A stretch of 64,000 bases of DNA, from NCBI RefSeq assembly GCF_014633365.1, contig NC_068341.1, forward strand, positions 682,001-746,000, in the 5' to 3' direction. Each line of letters opens with the position of its first letter. Positions within the stretch are counted from its first letter, which is position 1. This DNA comes from Diospyros lotus (lineage: Eukaryota; Streptophyta; Magnoliopsida; Ericales; Ebenaceae). Positions 25,547 to 36,951 of the stretch are shown here, piece after piece. A program made the translations under genes and the position numbers. The notes below the pieces were generated by a model. That model was given only the letters and a program-made list of their open reading frames with translations, searched no databases and was not told the origin of the DNA.

Positions 25547-27934
25547 ATGTCTGCTCTTGCTTCGGACGTCGACATGGCTTCTCGTCATGTAGCAAAGTTT
25601 CCTCCCAGTATTTGGGGGGATCGTTTCCTGCAATGTTTGAAGAATCCAGTGGTAATGATTAAGAAGTTATTTACTAATTATTATATGTTTTGCTTCTAAT
25701 TGTTCATTCCGATTCAGCTTTCTTAAATATTGTTTTTGAATGTGTACCTACCTACCGATAATTGACTTAAAAAATGGTATAATGGATACTTTATTCGTAT
25801 GTTCTTGCATGTAGGTAACAGACACCACGTTTCCTCAATTCATAGAACTAAAAGAAGAAATGAGGAGGGTGCTTAGGGAACCCGACCACAACCCTTTGCA
25901 AAAGCTAAACTTGATTGATGCGATGCAAAGATTGGGCGTCTCTTACCATTTTGAGAAAGAGATAAAAGAAGAGTTGAAGCAAATGTACAATGAATGGGAT
26001 GTCGACAAAGACAATGATCTCTATATTGTTGCTCTTCTATTTCGTCTCCTAAGACAAGATGGCTATCGAATCTCTTGTGGTAATCAATTAAGACTCCATC
26101 AATTGTCACTATATTACATGAAAAAAAGAGAGGATGTTTTGAGTGGATGATAATCTTTATTTTTTTAATATATTTTGGTGCATGTGCGGAGCAGATGTGT
26201 TTACCAAGTTTATGGATGAGAAAGGCAGCTTGAAAAGAACACATACTGATGATGTGCATGGCATGTTGAGTTTGTATGAGGCATCGTTTCTCAAAGTAGA
26301 TGGAGAAGAATTGCTTGATAAAGCCATAATTGTGACATCCACCCACCTTCGTCACTGGGTGGCAAGTCAAGTTAGCCCCAGTCTTCTTTTCGAACAAGTA
26401 ATTCATGCCCTAACTAGGCCAATTCGAAAGGCTTTGCCAAGGATTAATGCAAGACATTATATATCGATTTACAAGATAAGAGATGATCATTCTTCGCATG
26501 ATGCAAAACTTCTCAAGTTGGCGAAGTTGGATTTCAATAGGCTACAAGCACTGCATCAGCGAGAGATAAACGACATCATAAAGTTCGTTCCTTTTAAATA
26601 TATTGAACATGCATGCACTTTCTTAACCAAATATAAGATGTTGTTCATTTGATGTACTACTGATCTTGTGCCTCAGGTGGTGGAGGGCACTAGACACTGA
26701 AACAAAACTTCCTTATGCCAGAGATCGAGTAGTGGAGTGCTATTTCTGGATATTGGGAGTGTACTTTGAACCCCAGTATTCCCTTGGAAGAATATTGCTC
26801 AGCAAGGTGACTACATTAGGATCCGTCATTGATGACACTTATGATGCTTATGGCACAATACAAGAACTCAAGCTCTTTACCAAAGCCATTCAAAGGTTTG
26901 CTTGCTTGCCCTTTTTAGCACTCAAGTTCAATAAAAAATATTGGTTAATCTGAGGGGATATCATCAATTAAAGCTAATTAAGGATTCACGCTATATTTTA
27001 TATCTTGAATCTTTAGGTGGGATACAAGTACATTAGAATCACTTCCAAAGTACATGAAAATACTTTACCAAGCAATCTTGGATGTTTACACAGAAATTGA
27101 GGAGGAGACTACAAAAGAAGGAAAACCCTACTGCGTTCACTATTCAAAAGAAGCTGTAAGACTAAGACCTATTCTTGAGTTGATTGGATTGACAATATAT
27201 TGACATGGATTGAAAGTACCATATAGTTAGATGTGGCTTAATAATTAACATGTCATTGTATTCTCGCCAGATGAAAAAACTTTGTAGTGCTTATCTTACT
27301 GAGGTAGAGTGGTGTCACAACGGTTATGTCCCCACAGTTGAAGAGTATCTGAATGTTGCAGCAGTGAGTTGCTCCTACCCATTGATGGCAACAATTAGCT
27401 TAACTGGCATGGGGGAGTTTGGGACGGAGCAAGCATTCAATTGGCTGTTAGAAGATCCTTTGATTCTTACAGAAACATCACTTATCTGCAGGCTCATGGA
27501 TGATATCACGAGCCACAAAGTAAACGATGACCATAATGATAACATATAATAACAATATTTCTTACATAACGATTAATTTGTGTGCTTTTTACTTGTTTCA
27601 GTTTGAGCAGCAGAGGAAACATGTAGCCTCAGCAGTAGAGTGTTACGTGAGCCAACATGGGGTTTCAGAAGAAGAAGCAATAGATGAATTGAGAAAACGA
27701 GTTTCTCATTCCTGGAACATCATAAATGAGGAGTTACTCAAACCAACTGCAGTCACTTCGATGCCTCTCCTGACTAGATTTCTAAATCTGGCTAGAGTCA
27801 TGGATCTCATATACTCAGAGGAGGATGGTTACACAAATGCTCATCTTCTGCAAGACTCAGAGCCGGCCCTGGCCCAGGGCTACCAGGGCGCCAGCCCAGG
27901 GCCCACAATTGAGAGGGGCACAAATTTTTTGTAA
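25547..27934 (+). CDS. Terpene synthase (TPS-a type, sesquiterpene-like), last exon disrupted by hAT
   Basis: Seven exons fit in phase: 25547-25651, 25815-26079, 26195-26582, 26677-26895, 27017-27155, 27271-27519 and 27602-27934, the standard layout of angiosperm terpene synthases. The N-terminal text [15 protein letters not shown] and the lack of a plastid transit peptide point to the cytosolic TPS-a clade, which mostly cyclises farnesyl diphosphate to sesquiterpenes. Visible motifs are RDR ([12 protein letters not shown], exon 4), the metal-binding DDTYD (exon 4) and the second metal site DDITSHKFE, which spans the exon 6/7 junction. A hAT element inserted at 27858 replaces the ancestral C-terminal residues (the duplicate has DYVTSLIIEPTIM) with about 25 residues encoded by transposon DNA, ending at 27934. 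The open frame is about 565 codons. The product is unknown, and the changed tail may impair the enzyme. Confidence 0.85.
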
Positions 27935-29049
27935 GCAATGTGTATATGTGTATAGAAAATTAAAAAAAAAATAGCAAAAGAAACCTTGTCAAAAAAAATT
28001 TTTATTGCTATTTTTATTTTGTAGATACATGTGATGATTGTTTTTGCTTCGATTAATTATGAAGGATGAAAGTAGGGGTGTCAATGGTTTGAATTGGTCC
28101 GGTTCTTTAAGAATCCAGTAATCGAACCATTTTTAATGGTTGCAAAAAAATAAGAACCGTAACCGAACCATTACATATATAAAACCAAATCATGATCAAT
28201 TCGTCACACCAGATCGGTTTCAATTCGGTTTCGGTTCCATTCAATTAACATTTATCTTCTAAACATTTTCGCAAAATATGAAATTACAAACAAATTTATT
28301 GATTAAAATAAACCCATAACTTCAATAATGCTTCAAGTCTTGAAGTAAAAGTAGAACAAAATAATTCATACTATCTCATCAAATGAGATTACATTGACAA
28401 TTTATTATAGCAATAGTGCATAAAAGCTTAAAAATAAAAGAGTTCATGAATCTCATTAGTTTCCTAAGAAATGATATTATTTATGCATATGTATATATAT
28501 ATATACCAAAAAATTATAATATATATATATAAGTAAAATTTCGATTCCGATTCGGTTCGAACCACGGTTTAAAAAAAAAAAAATCAGTAATCAAACCAAA
28601 TATATTGGTTCTTAATTTTTTAGAATCAAAACCTAACCATTGAACCATAGAACCAATCCAAAAGGCACGGTTCAGTTCAATTTGGTCCAGTTCACCTGTT
28701 TTCGAATATTTTTGACACCCCTAGATGAAAGGAAGATTGATCAAATCAAAAAATACTTACGGAGATTCGGGAGGAAGCATATAGACTCAAATATGTAGTT
28801 TTTATTTTTTAATGCAATGTTTACAATGCAGTGTACTCTTTTTTCTTCGTTTGTGGTTTTGTCCCATTAAGTTTTCCCCAAACAAGATTTTAATGAGGCC
28901 CTAAATTATTTTTTCTTATCTTTTTGTAAATTTTTATAATTTTAATAAAATTAATTAATTAATAATTTTTATTTTTTTATTTAATTTATATAAAGGGCAC
29001 ACTTAAAAAAAATTTGCCCTGGGCCCTAAAGCAGCCAGGACCGGCTCTG
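27858..29049. mobile_element. hAT transposon (non-autonomous) in the terpene synthase last exon
   Basis: The ends are inverted repeats: CAGAGCCGGCCCTGG at left and, at right, the reverse complement of CAGAGCCGGTCCTGG. The 8-bp duplication GCAAGACT flanks it (27850-27857 and 29050-29057), as expected for hAT. There is no transposase. The right flank (ATGTGACCTCTCTTATAATC...) is the displaced end of the synthase coding sequence. A second MITE is nested at 28073-28723. Confidence 0.93.
28073..28723. mobile_element. Nested hAT-type MITE
   Basis: It has perfect terminal inverted repeats TAGGGGTGTCAA / TTGACACCCCTA and a perfect 8-bp duplication GATGAAAG on both sides (28065-28072 and 28724-28731). 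The 651-bp element has no coding capacity and a subterminal region rich in CGGTT/AACCG words. It inserted after the outer hAT element. Confidence 0.93.
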
Positions 29050-29057
29050 GCAAGACT

Positions 29058-29703
29058 ATGTGACCTCTCTTATAATCGAGCCCATTATCATGTGAGCAGA
29101 ATGGGCGTTAATAATAATGTGTAATATTAATCTGTACTTTCCATATGGAACGACTAATAATGTGTTCCATATTTCTACTCCAGTAGCTAATGTGTGGTAC
29201 CTATATTACAATAAGGTTTTTCTTTCTATATATAATAAATAAAGCGACATCATTATGCATGTCGTCATAAATTACTAGTGTATTAATTAGTCATGCAGTT
29301 TATGGAGGCACGAACTTGTGGAATAGAAATAATGGGACTAACAAGATTACCGCGTCCAAATTATTCACTGAATGGGAGCCTCATGACCACTTATTTGTAG
29401 CATTAAGTTCCTCTACTCGAGCAACGAAAACTAATCATTGTGGAGGCAAATATGGTTTTAGTTTTGGTGGGTTAGCTTTGATAGTAAACTCAGCTGCTGT
29501 TGGCTGCTATTTAATTTTTTTAATTAAAATTTTTGTCAAATAATTGAATTTCTTTTGGTACGTACAAACAATTGAATTTTAAATATAAAAATTGAAATAA
29601 AAAAATTTAAACCGTGAATATTTGAAATTACAAATTTCAAAAGACAAGATTTGAAAATCCTATTCAAACAAACGGCACATTTCATATTTAATTACGCATT
29701 AGG
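29058..29703 (+). other. Displaced 3' end of the terpene synthase and downstream region
   Basis: Bases 29058-29101 hold the original last codons and stop, now separated from the gene. The rest closely matches the region after the duplicate synthase (62256-62905), which shows that the duplication extended past the gene. The open frame at 29316-29543 is shared with the duplicate but has no family signature. Confidence 0.7.
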
Positions 29704-30164
29704 TGTAACACCTCATTTCCTAGAACTTTCCGAGAAGAGGTGCTACGGGAAAAATAAAATAAACTAACTAATAAACTGAAATCTGATACCATGAATGAAC
29801 ATCTCAATCAATTGGAATAAAAACTTTGAGTCAATACAGATTGAAAAGTACAAACTCTGTTTAAGGGACAATCCCTCAACTGAAGTATAAAATAGATCTA
29901 AACTGAGAAAATATTATAGAACTGAATAGACTCCCAGACATCTTTTATCTTGAGCGGCTCCACATACACACACTATTGACCACTGCTGCTAGGCCTCACA
30001 TCTGGTACTCTCCCGCTAGAACTTGGAGGGATGAAGAGTACAAGGTGAGCTACAAAACTTAGCAAGTAATAACCTGAAAAGAATACTGAAGTTGAATCGA
30101 AGAATATCGATACTAATAAATAACTCACTGAACTTGTACTGAGTATAATCCACTACAAGAAAAC

Positions 30165-30480
30165 AGTCAATTTAAGACGGATTTAGAGTTTGAGACGGAT
30201 TTAGAGACGGATTTTGGGCCGTCGCTAAAACCTCCGTCGGTAAATTTGAGACGGATTTAGAGACGGATTGTTTTTGTCCCTATTTGAGACGGATTTAGAG
30301 ACAGATTTTTTTCGTCTCTGTTTAAGACTGATTTAGAGACGGATTTTAGAGACGGATTGTTTTCGTCTCTATTTGAGACAGATTTAGAGACGGATTTTTC
30401 CGTCTCTATTTGAGACGGATTTTGAGAGGAATTGTTGAAGCAATTTGAGACAGATTTAGAGACGAATTTTTTCTGTCTCA
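30165..30480. repeat. CACTA left subterminal repeats
   Basis: Roughly a dozen direct and inverted copies of the word GAGACGGATTTAGAGACGG and variants are packed here. In this superfamily such subterminal arrays bind the element's regulatory transposase protein. Confidence 0.9.
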
Positions 30481-30751
30481 AAATCTATTTCTATTTTAAA
30501 TTTAATTAAAAAATAATATTTTTATAAAATTTTATATATAAACCTGATATACATAATATAAATAATGCAAAAACCTGATATACACAATATAAATAATGCA
30601 AAAACCTGATATAAACCTGATATACACAATATTAAATCCATACAATATTTAAATTCATACAAGAAATCCATACAATATTAATAAAACACATCGTCCATGA
30701 ACAATAAAAATAATACAATGTAATATATATCCATGGCAATGGCGGATCCTC

Positions 30752-33700
30752 CTAATGATTCGAAGGATTTGAGGGCGGTGGCGATGAAGAAGGATTATGT
30801 AATCTTTCTTCTATGGCTGACAAATGATGGGTCAATGGTTGTATAACTGTACTAACAGCTTGTTGAATTTGGTCAGCAAGTGAGATAGACGACGAATGTG
30901 GAGGCGGTGGCGATGGTGACAACATATGATAAAAACCAGGGATAACGTATGCTTCTGACCCTATCCCACATACACGACCCTTCTTTTTCCCGCCTGCAAC
31001 CTCCAACCATAATGATGTCTCATCAAAAGATGGCTGCGAGGGCTGTCCAGCAACGTCACTATCTTCAGTCGGGCCAATTGCTGATGATTGTGATAATGCA
31101 TCATGTTGGCGCATCTGGAAGTCAGCCTGCAAGTATATATATACATGGAATAAGTTGTACTATCAAAAAGGGCAATTAAGCATAATAGTATAAGACACAA
31201 GTAATGTTGTATATTTACATAAGTTTTCTCAGATCTACTGTTAACAAATCCTGATTTATCTTTTCTTTGATGTGTCGCAATAAATAACTCAACCTGTGTA
31301 GGTGGGCGACCAAGTAGCTTAGACTGCAAAGGAAAAAATTAAGTGTTCATGCAACCATACTTAAGTAATTAAGTATAATGAAAATAATAAAAAATATCAA
31401 ATATTACCAGTCTCTTCTTATGCTCAGACATAGGGATGGAATCACAAGTATGCTTGCTACCTCCGACATCTAAAGACCGATTTTTCTTGGCCTTTTCTGA
31501 TTTGTTTTTAAATTCTGGAGTATTCCAATACTCCTTAAGTGCTTCAAATACAACAGGACACATCCAAGATGGTTTTTTTGGCAAGTCCCTCATCACATGG
31601 AACAAAAGATCAGTCAAACGATCAGAGGCCGTCTTTTCAAAATTTATCCTTATTTGATTTTCCAATTCACTCTCCCAAGAACAATTCTTCTGTAATGTAA
31701 AGCAAAGCAAAATTTAAACAAAATAAAAAGACAAAAGCTTTGATCAGTTTGTAGGGGGGAAATTATTATACATTCTAAATTAAAGACAAAAGGTTTTTTA
31801 AGGTTGTCTAAACCATTAACACTTGCTGATTCCAATGGGTTTGGGAATTTTTTTACTATTTGAAGAGCTTTTCTTTTAATTATTAATGTTACCAAGATAC
31901 CATATTAGTTCGAGTCACAATCTTAAATAGTTTCCCAGTGTTCTATCATTTTAAGCTATTTAACTTATAATTAGTATTTGCTTATGACATAACAAATTTA
32001 AATGAAGAGTAACATCTTATCATCTTATCTTATAACAACTAGAAAGTTGTCTGTTTGAACTTTGACTTAGATATTTATAATTGTTTTTCATATAAAAAAA
32101 AAAAAAAACTCTTAATTGAGAAAAATGAATATATGTGGTGCTTGCCTAAATAAGGAAAATGAATATGTGGTGCTTGCCTAAATAAGGAATTCGCCAGATT
32201 AGGTCAGCTTGCCCAGCCCGCAAAATTATCACAATGTATTGGGCTTTGAACAAATGTCATAAGATCAGGCCACAGCCCACAGTACAAGTCCATACTCACT
32301 TGGTCCTGGCTCATGGGCTTTTGACAACGGGATTATTCAATTGGGTTTGGAAATTATTTTGGTAAAATGTATTTCAAAAAGCATGTAAAAGAAGAAGTTT
32401 GATAGTTCTAAAAATTTGTTCAAAAATAGAAATGATTTCCAGAGATGCTTAACTAAAAATTACATCATCCTGACCTCCATCGCATTAATGCAATAGGCAT
32501 GCATTGCTTTGTATATTTATATGGCTTTATGCTGAGAAATTTCTAGTAAAAGATTCAATAGAACATTAGTTGAAATGGTTGGTTTACGATTCTTGTGGAT
32601 AAAGTTTATTTTATCCAGGTTATTTCTGATTCTTATGCTTCAATGATATGATATCCTTTTAAGCTAATGATTATAATTTCTTTGTTTGTGGTAGAACAAA
32701 GATGTAACAGAAGCAATTCAGAAGGTTGCTGCTGCCTATGACTGTAAAATTGTTGAAGGTGTCCTTAGCCACCAGCTGAAACAGTTTGTGATTGATGGAA
32801 ACAAGGTTGTACTTAGTGTATCAAGTCCTGATACGAGAGTTGATGATGCTGAATTTAAGGAAAATGAAGTTTATGCAATTGATATTGTCACAAGCACAGG
32901 TGAAGGCAAGGTAATATGGTGTGATATATAGTTATTTTATTTTCTTTGTATTCTTCTTTCCAGGGAGATGTCTTAGTTACAAAGTTAGGGTAAAAAAAAA
33001 CAGCCTATAAGCAAAATCCAAGCAAGGAGAATCACTACAACCCAATTTGGTGACTTAGAACACAATTTTTTTTTTATAAACAATAAAAGCCAACACAAAA
33101 CAGAACCAAAAATACTCTAATTAGAAATTAAAATATGTTCTGAACATAATAATACATTATGTTCATTTTGTATTATAACAATACGTATATTTGCAACAAC
33201 CTACCATGGTCAATTGTGAATAATACCTCCCTACTGTGGGACATTAAAGCCATTTGGAATATAGTTCCCCATCATGGAATTTGATTTATGTTTGGATCGA
33301 GTCAATCATGGCTGCTATGGATAAGGAAAGGAAAGAGTTGGTTTGTTCTTGTTGGGTTAGCTTTGCACATCTATTGGATACTCAGTCGCATATTTTATGT
33401 TTCTAGACGATTGCTCTATATTGTAAATATTGTTTCAATGAGAAGATGTGTCTTGACTGGCTTGGTTGTATTTATTATTTCATATGTTTCTTTATTTAGA
33501 GGTTGCCCTTAGTTATTTTTATGTATTTACTATAATAGGATCCTAAGGAATGCAACACCTTGTATCTCTGATGTGTAATGTCATTATCTAGGTTGGCTCT
33601 TCTTAACATTTTACTTTGCCCAAAAAAAGAAAACAAACATGGACATAATGATCTTCACCTCAGTCTCCAAAGAGGAAGCTTACTCAAATACGTAAGACAG

Positions 33701-34591
33701 GATAGGACAAGGCATGCACACTTTCAATAGCAAACCAATGGGAACCAATGTTCATAAACACAACAAGAAGAGTAATATTTTGTTCATAATTTCAAACTAG
33801 TGAAAATTATATAATAAATAATCTAAGTTGTTCTATTCAATTCAATTCAATGTAATGGCTAGATCCAATGTGTAGCATAATGAAGAATAGATAATAAAAA
33901 ACACTATCTGTAGAGCTCATATTTTAAATATGTTTAGTGCTTAAATGTTAAACTACTAGGGCATATATATATTAAAAAGTTATCCATTGGGTTAAAACAG
34001 GTCAAAAGCAAAAAACATATATGACTTCTAAAACTTTAAACAGTTTAGATAAACTAAAATAACACATTACTTTAAATTCACCAAACCACATATCCCTGAC
34101 CCCAGGGTTTGTCTTTTTCCAACTCGTGTATGGCTTCTCAAACTTATTTTGAATTATTCGTGTTATATCTCATTTACACCAAATGTTATCAAACCTGTTG
34201 AAACACACATAGTTTGTGAAAACATCTACTAAAACTTTGTGCAAATAAAAATTGATTAATAAGATCAAGAATACTTACGAGGAACCTAAGAGATGTATCA
34301 GCATATGGTTTTGAGGGGGAGCAGGGGGCGTTGATGAACCCCCAACCTCAGCGAGCATGGAAGAAGGCCCATCAGTGTAGGATTGAGGTGTCTATAGGCT
34401 AGGGGAATCAAATCTCACATCAGAAGGAGATAAATGTCCCCCTACAAAAATAAATAATTGTGAGGGGTTCAACATGCAAATGATGAATAATTTAAAGATG
34501 GAGTGTAGAGTGTACCAATGTGGTCCTCACCAGTACTCTCTCTAAACTGACGACGTCGCATACCCTGACTATATGGTGTTCTTTGTGACAT
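30752..34591 (-). pseudogene. CACTA-encoded Ptta/En-Spm type protein (Transposase_24-like), interrupted
   Basis: Exons on the minus strand are: 34591 to about 34529 (start MSQRTPYSQGMRRRQFREST); about 34444-34272 with an in-frame TAG; about 34190-34080, with a TGA and the text KFEKPYTSWKKTNPGVRDMWF; 31689-31408 (KNCSWESELENQ... to KKRL); 31323-31219 (LLGRPPTQVELFIATHQRKD); and 31126-30752 (stop). The last three join in phase. Motifs such as the KSEKAKKNRS piece, THQRKDKSGFVN and KKKGRVCGIGS are those of the plant Ptta/En/Spm transposase family, thought to bind the element's ends. The exon between 34080 and 31690 is not fully resolved. Two stops in the upstream exons suggest the protein is not made intact. 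Confidence 0.75.
32695..32910 (+). pseudogene. Captured exon of EBP1 / PA2G4 (proliferation-associated 2G4)
   Basis: A 216-base open exon lies between a TTTGTTTGTGGTAG acceptor and a GTAATATGG donor. It encodes NKDVTEAIQKVAAAYDCKIV... through GVLSHQLKQFVIDGNK to AIDIVTSTGEGK, which I recognise as part of the pita-bread domain of the EBP1/PA2G4 family. This family comprises non-peptidase relatives of methionine aminopeptidase that act in ribosome biogenesis and growth control. No other EBP1 exon was found nearby. Intron sequence flanks it on both sides, so a genomic piece, not a cDNA, was captured. It lies antisense to the transposase. The frame is open over all 72 codons, so capture is fairly recent or the exon is still constrained. 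Confidence 0.85.
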
Positions 34592-36778
34592 ATCCTGTCA
34601 TATAAGGAAAACAGTTAGTAGGCATGTGATAACAACTTTTAAATACTTTCACAATAAATTATGATTTATCGTGTATAAAATAGTTTATGTTATATTCATG
34701 AACCCGTGTTTAAAATTGTGTTTTTGAACTAGTAACTTAAATGTAAGCATAACATTATAGTTAGTTGGCATATGTTTAGTTGTCTATGTGATTTATGAAT
34801 TATTATAAATATTTTTAATTTTACAAAATATACATTGAAGAACTAGTGACCACAAATTATTATAAATATTATGTATATATACATATATATATATATATTT
34901 CAATCTAAGTTCCTAATCAGCCTCATATTTTGTTAGGAGTTCACAAATAACATTATTGATACCTCTTAGTTAGATATTAATAGTTTGAAAATGAAACTCA
35001 CAACATCAAACTTTCTAATCTATAAAAGGATCAAAAAATTAATTAACAGTAGATTCAAAAAATTTATACTATAAATTTCAATTCCTTTTCCATGGTTATT
35101 GTTATTATTACTATTTTGGGTTCTAAGTCACCTTTGCATCTTCTGACATCCTAATTCATGTGCAACAAGAAATTCATAGAGGAAAGGTAAATAATGTATT
35201 AATTCTGATATTAATGCTTTGACCATCAGAAGCAACATGAAGTTGAAAAAGGAATTATTTTCAGAACTTGAAAAAAGAAACATGAGAAGGATAAGAGGTC
35301 AAGAGTTCTAGTTGTTTTAGAACTTTATAATTCTAATTGTGTTAGGATTTCATCCATTTAGATTAGGATTCTTTGATTTTATTAAGATGCATTTTAGTTT
35401 TATTAGGAATTTTAATAGATTATGCAGTAAAATGTCATAATTAATAGGTTATTTACCACCACCAAAAAAAAAAAAAGTGGTAATAGGTTAACGTATTAGA
35501 TAGGATTAGTTTTAAAAGAGTTCTAGTTGTTTTAAAGTTTTATCAAAATTAGAAATATGGCAGGTTGGTGTAATCCAAAACCATTGTTTCCTAAGAAGGT
35601 TTCTTGAGATTAAATACGAGAGAAATATTTGAAAGAGCTTGGGCTCTCTCCTCCCCTATTCTACTTTATTCTTGCTCCTTCTCATCTTATTTTCCTACCT
35701 TGGTTCTCCCTCAAAGCTCCTACTTAAAAAAAAAAAATGTTTTGTAACATCTAAATATTTGCAAACTGTGAAAATATTCACTTTTTTCTTCCACATCTCA
35801 CCATTGGCTATGTAATATTCTCATGTTGATATGGACCAGCGCGCGGTAGCTATTCATCAAATATATTCATTTGGAAAAAAGTAGTTCTTGGACATGGAGG
35901 ACGGATATAATTTTGATCTTTGGCATATTTGACACATACTTGTATGATCTATTATTCATACCCAATGTTATGTCAAATAGAAAATAGGCACTTCATATAT
36001 TTCAAAATGTTGTAACAAATATACCTATGCTAACTCTTAGAAAACAGTACTGGCTGCAAGCTAAGTTCAAATTACTATGTTTTGGAACTTGTGCTGAAAA
36101 TTGTTGACCAATTTTATGGACCCATTACATAGTGTCCTCAGGAAACTATCAACCAAAATACTTATAATAAAACAATTAGGTATGACACTTGTAAAATTGT
36201 GAAGTACCAAAATGGAACACTTTTAACAATTCAGGAATACAAAATGTGACCAACATGTCTAACTGGACAATGACTTTACCTTAAAACTCCCATTCCATTA
36301 ATTAAAAACCCTATATTAGTTTCCAACATTTATCTTAAGTAAATATGAAATTCAACTAATATTTATGGTTACAAAAATGAATACATTTTACTAATTAGTA
36401 TTTCAAATTTCAAAGTTAAATATGCTATTTGAAACTAAGAACCTAAACCAAAGATTGAATCAAAAGAACACATCAAAAGAACACAACAAACTTTAAGAAA
36501 CAAACCTCTCAACTAAACCATATCTTCAACAAACCTCTCAACAGTGTTATAACACGAAAAAAAAGCAACTTAAACATAAAACAAAGGCTAAACTAAAATA
36601 CATATCAAACCAATACAGCATATGAAAGTAATAATACAAAAGCAACTTAATAGTCAATAGCAGCAAAACAATATCTTCAACAGTTATTGTTATTCTATGA
36701 GGGTTGAGTGTTGATACCTTGTAATGGAGTTGGTATCGTAGGACTAGGATCTACTGATCTAAGTGAGGGGAAAACACT

Positions 36779-36951
36779 GTTTAGTGCGACGGCCAGCGAG
36801 GGAGAGCCAGAGAGCGAGGACGAGCCCGAGAGCGAGGGTGAGGGCTAGCCGACGAGGGCGAGACAGAGAGCGAGAGCGAGGGTTAGGGCTAGCCACGAGA
36901 GGCGAGAGCAAGGGTGAGGCAGCGGGCCAGCCGCAAGGACGAAGGCAAGGG
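36779..36951. repeat. GA/GC-rich minisatellite, left part
   Basis: Degenerate GAGAGCGAGGG units continue at 39364 after the solo LTR. The long open frames on both strands here arise from the repeat and are not genes. Confidence 0.8.

Noticed and set aside
29316..29543. Frame conserved between the two terpene synthase loci (also 62489-62776)
   Set aside because: Similarity reflects recent duplication; the two frames diverge in length and end and have no recognisable domain.
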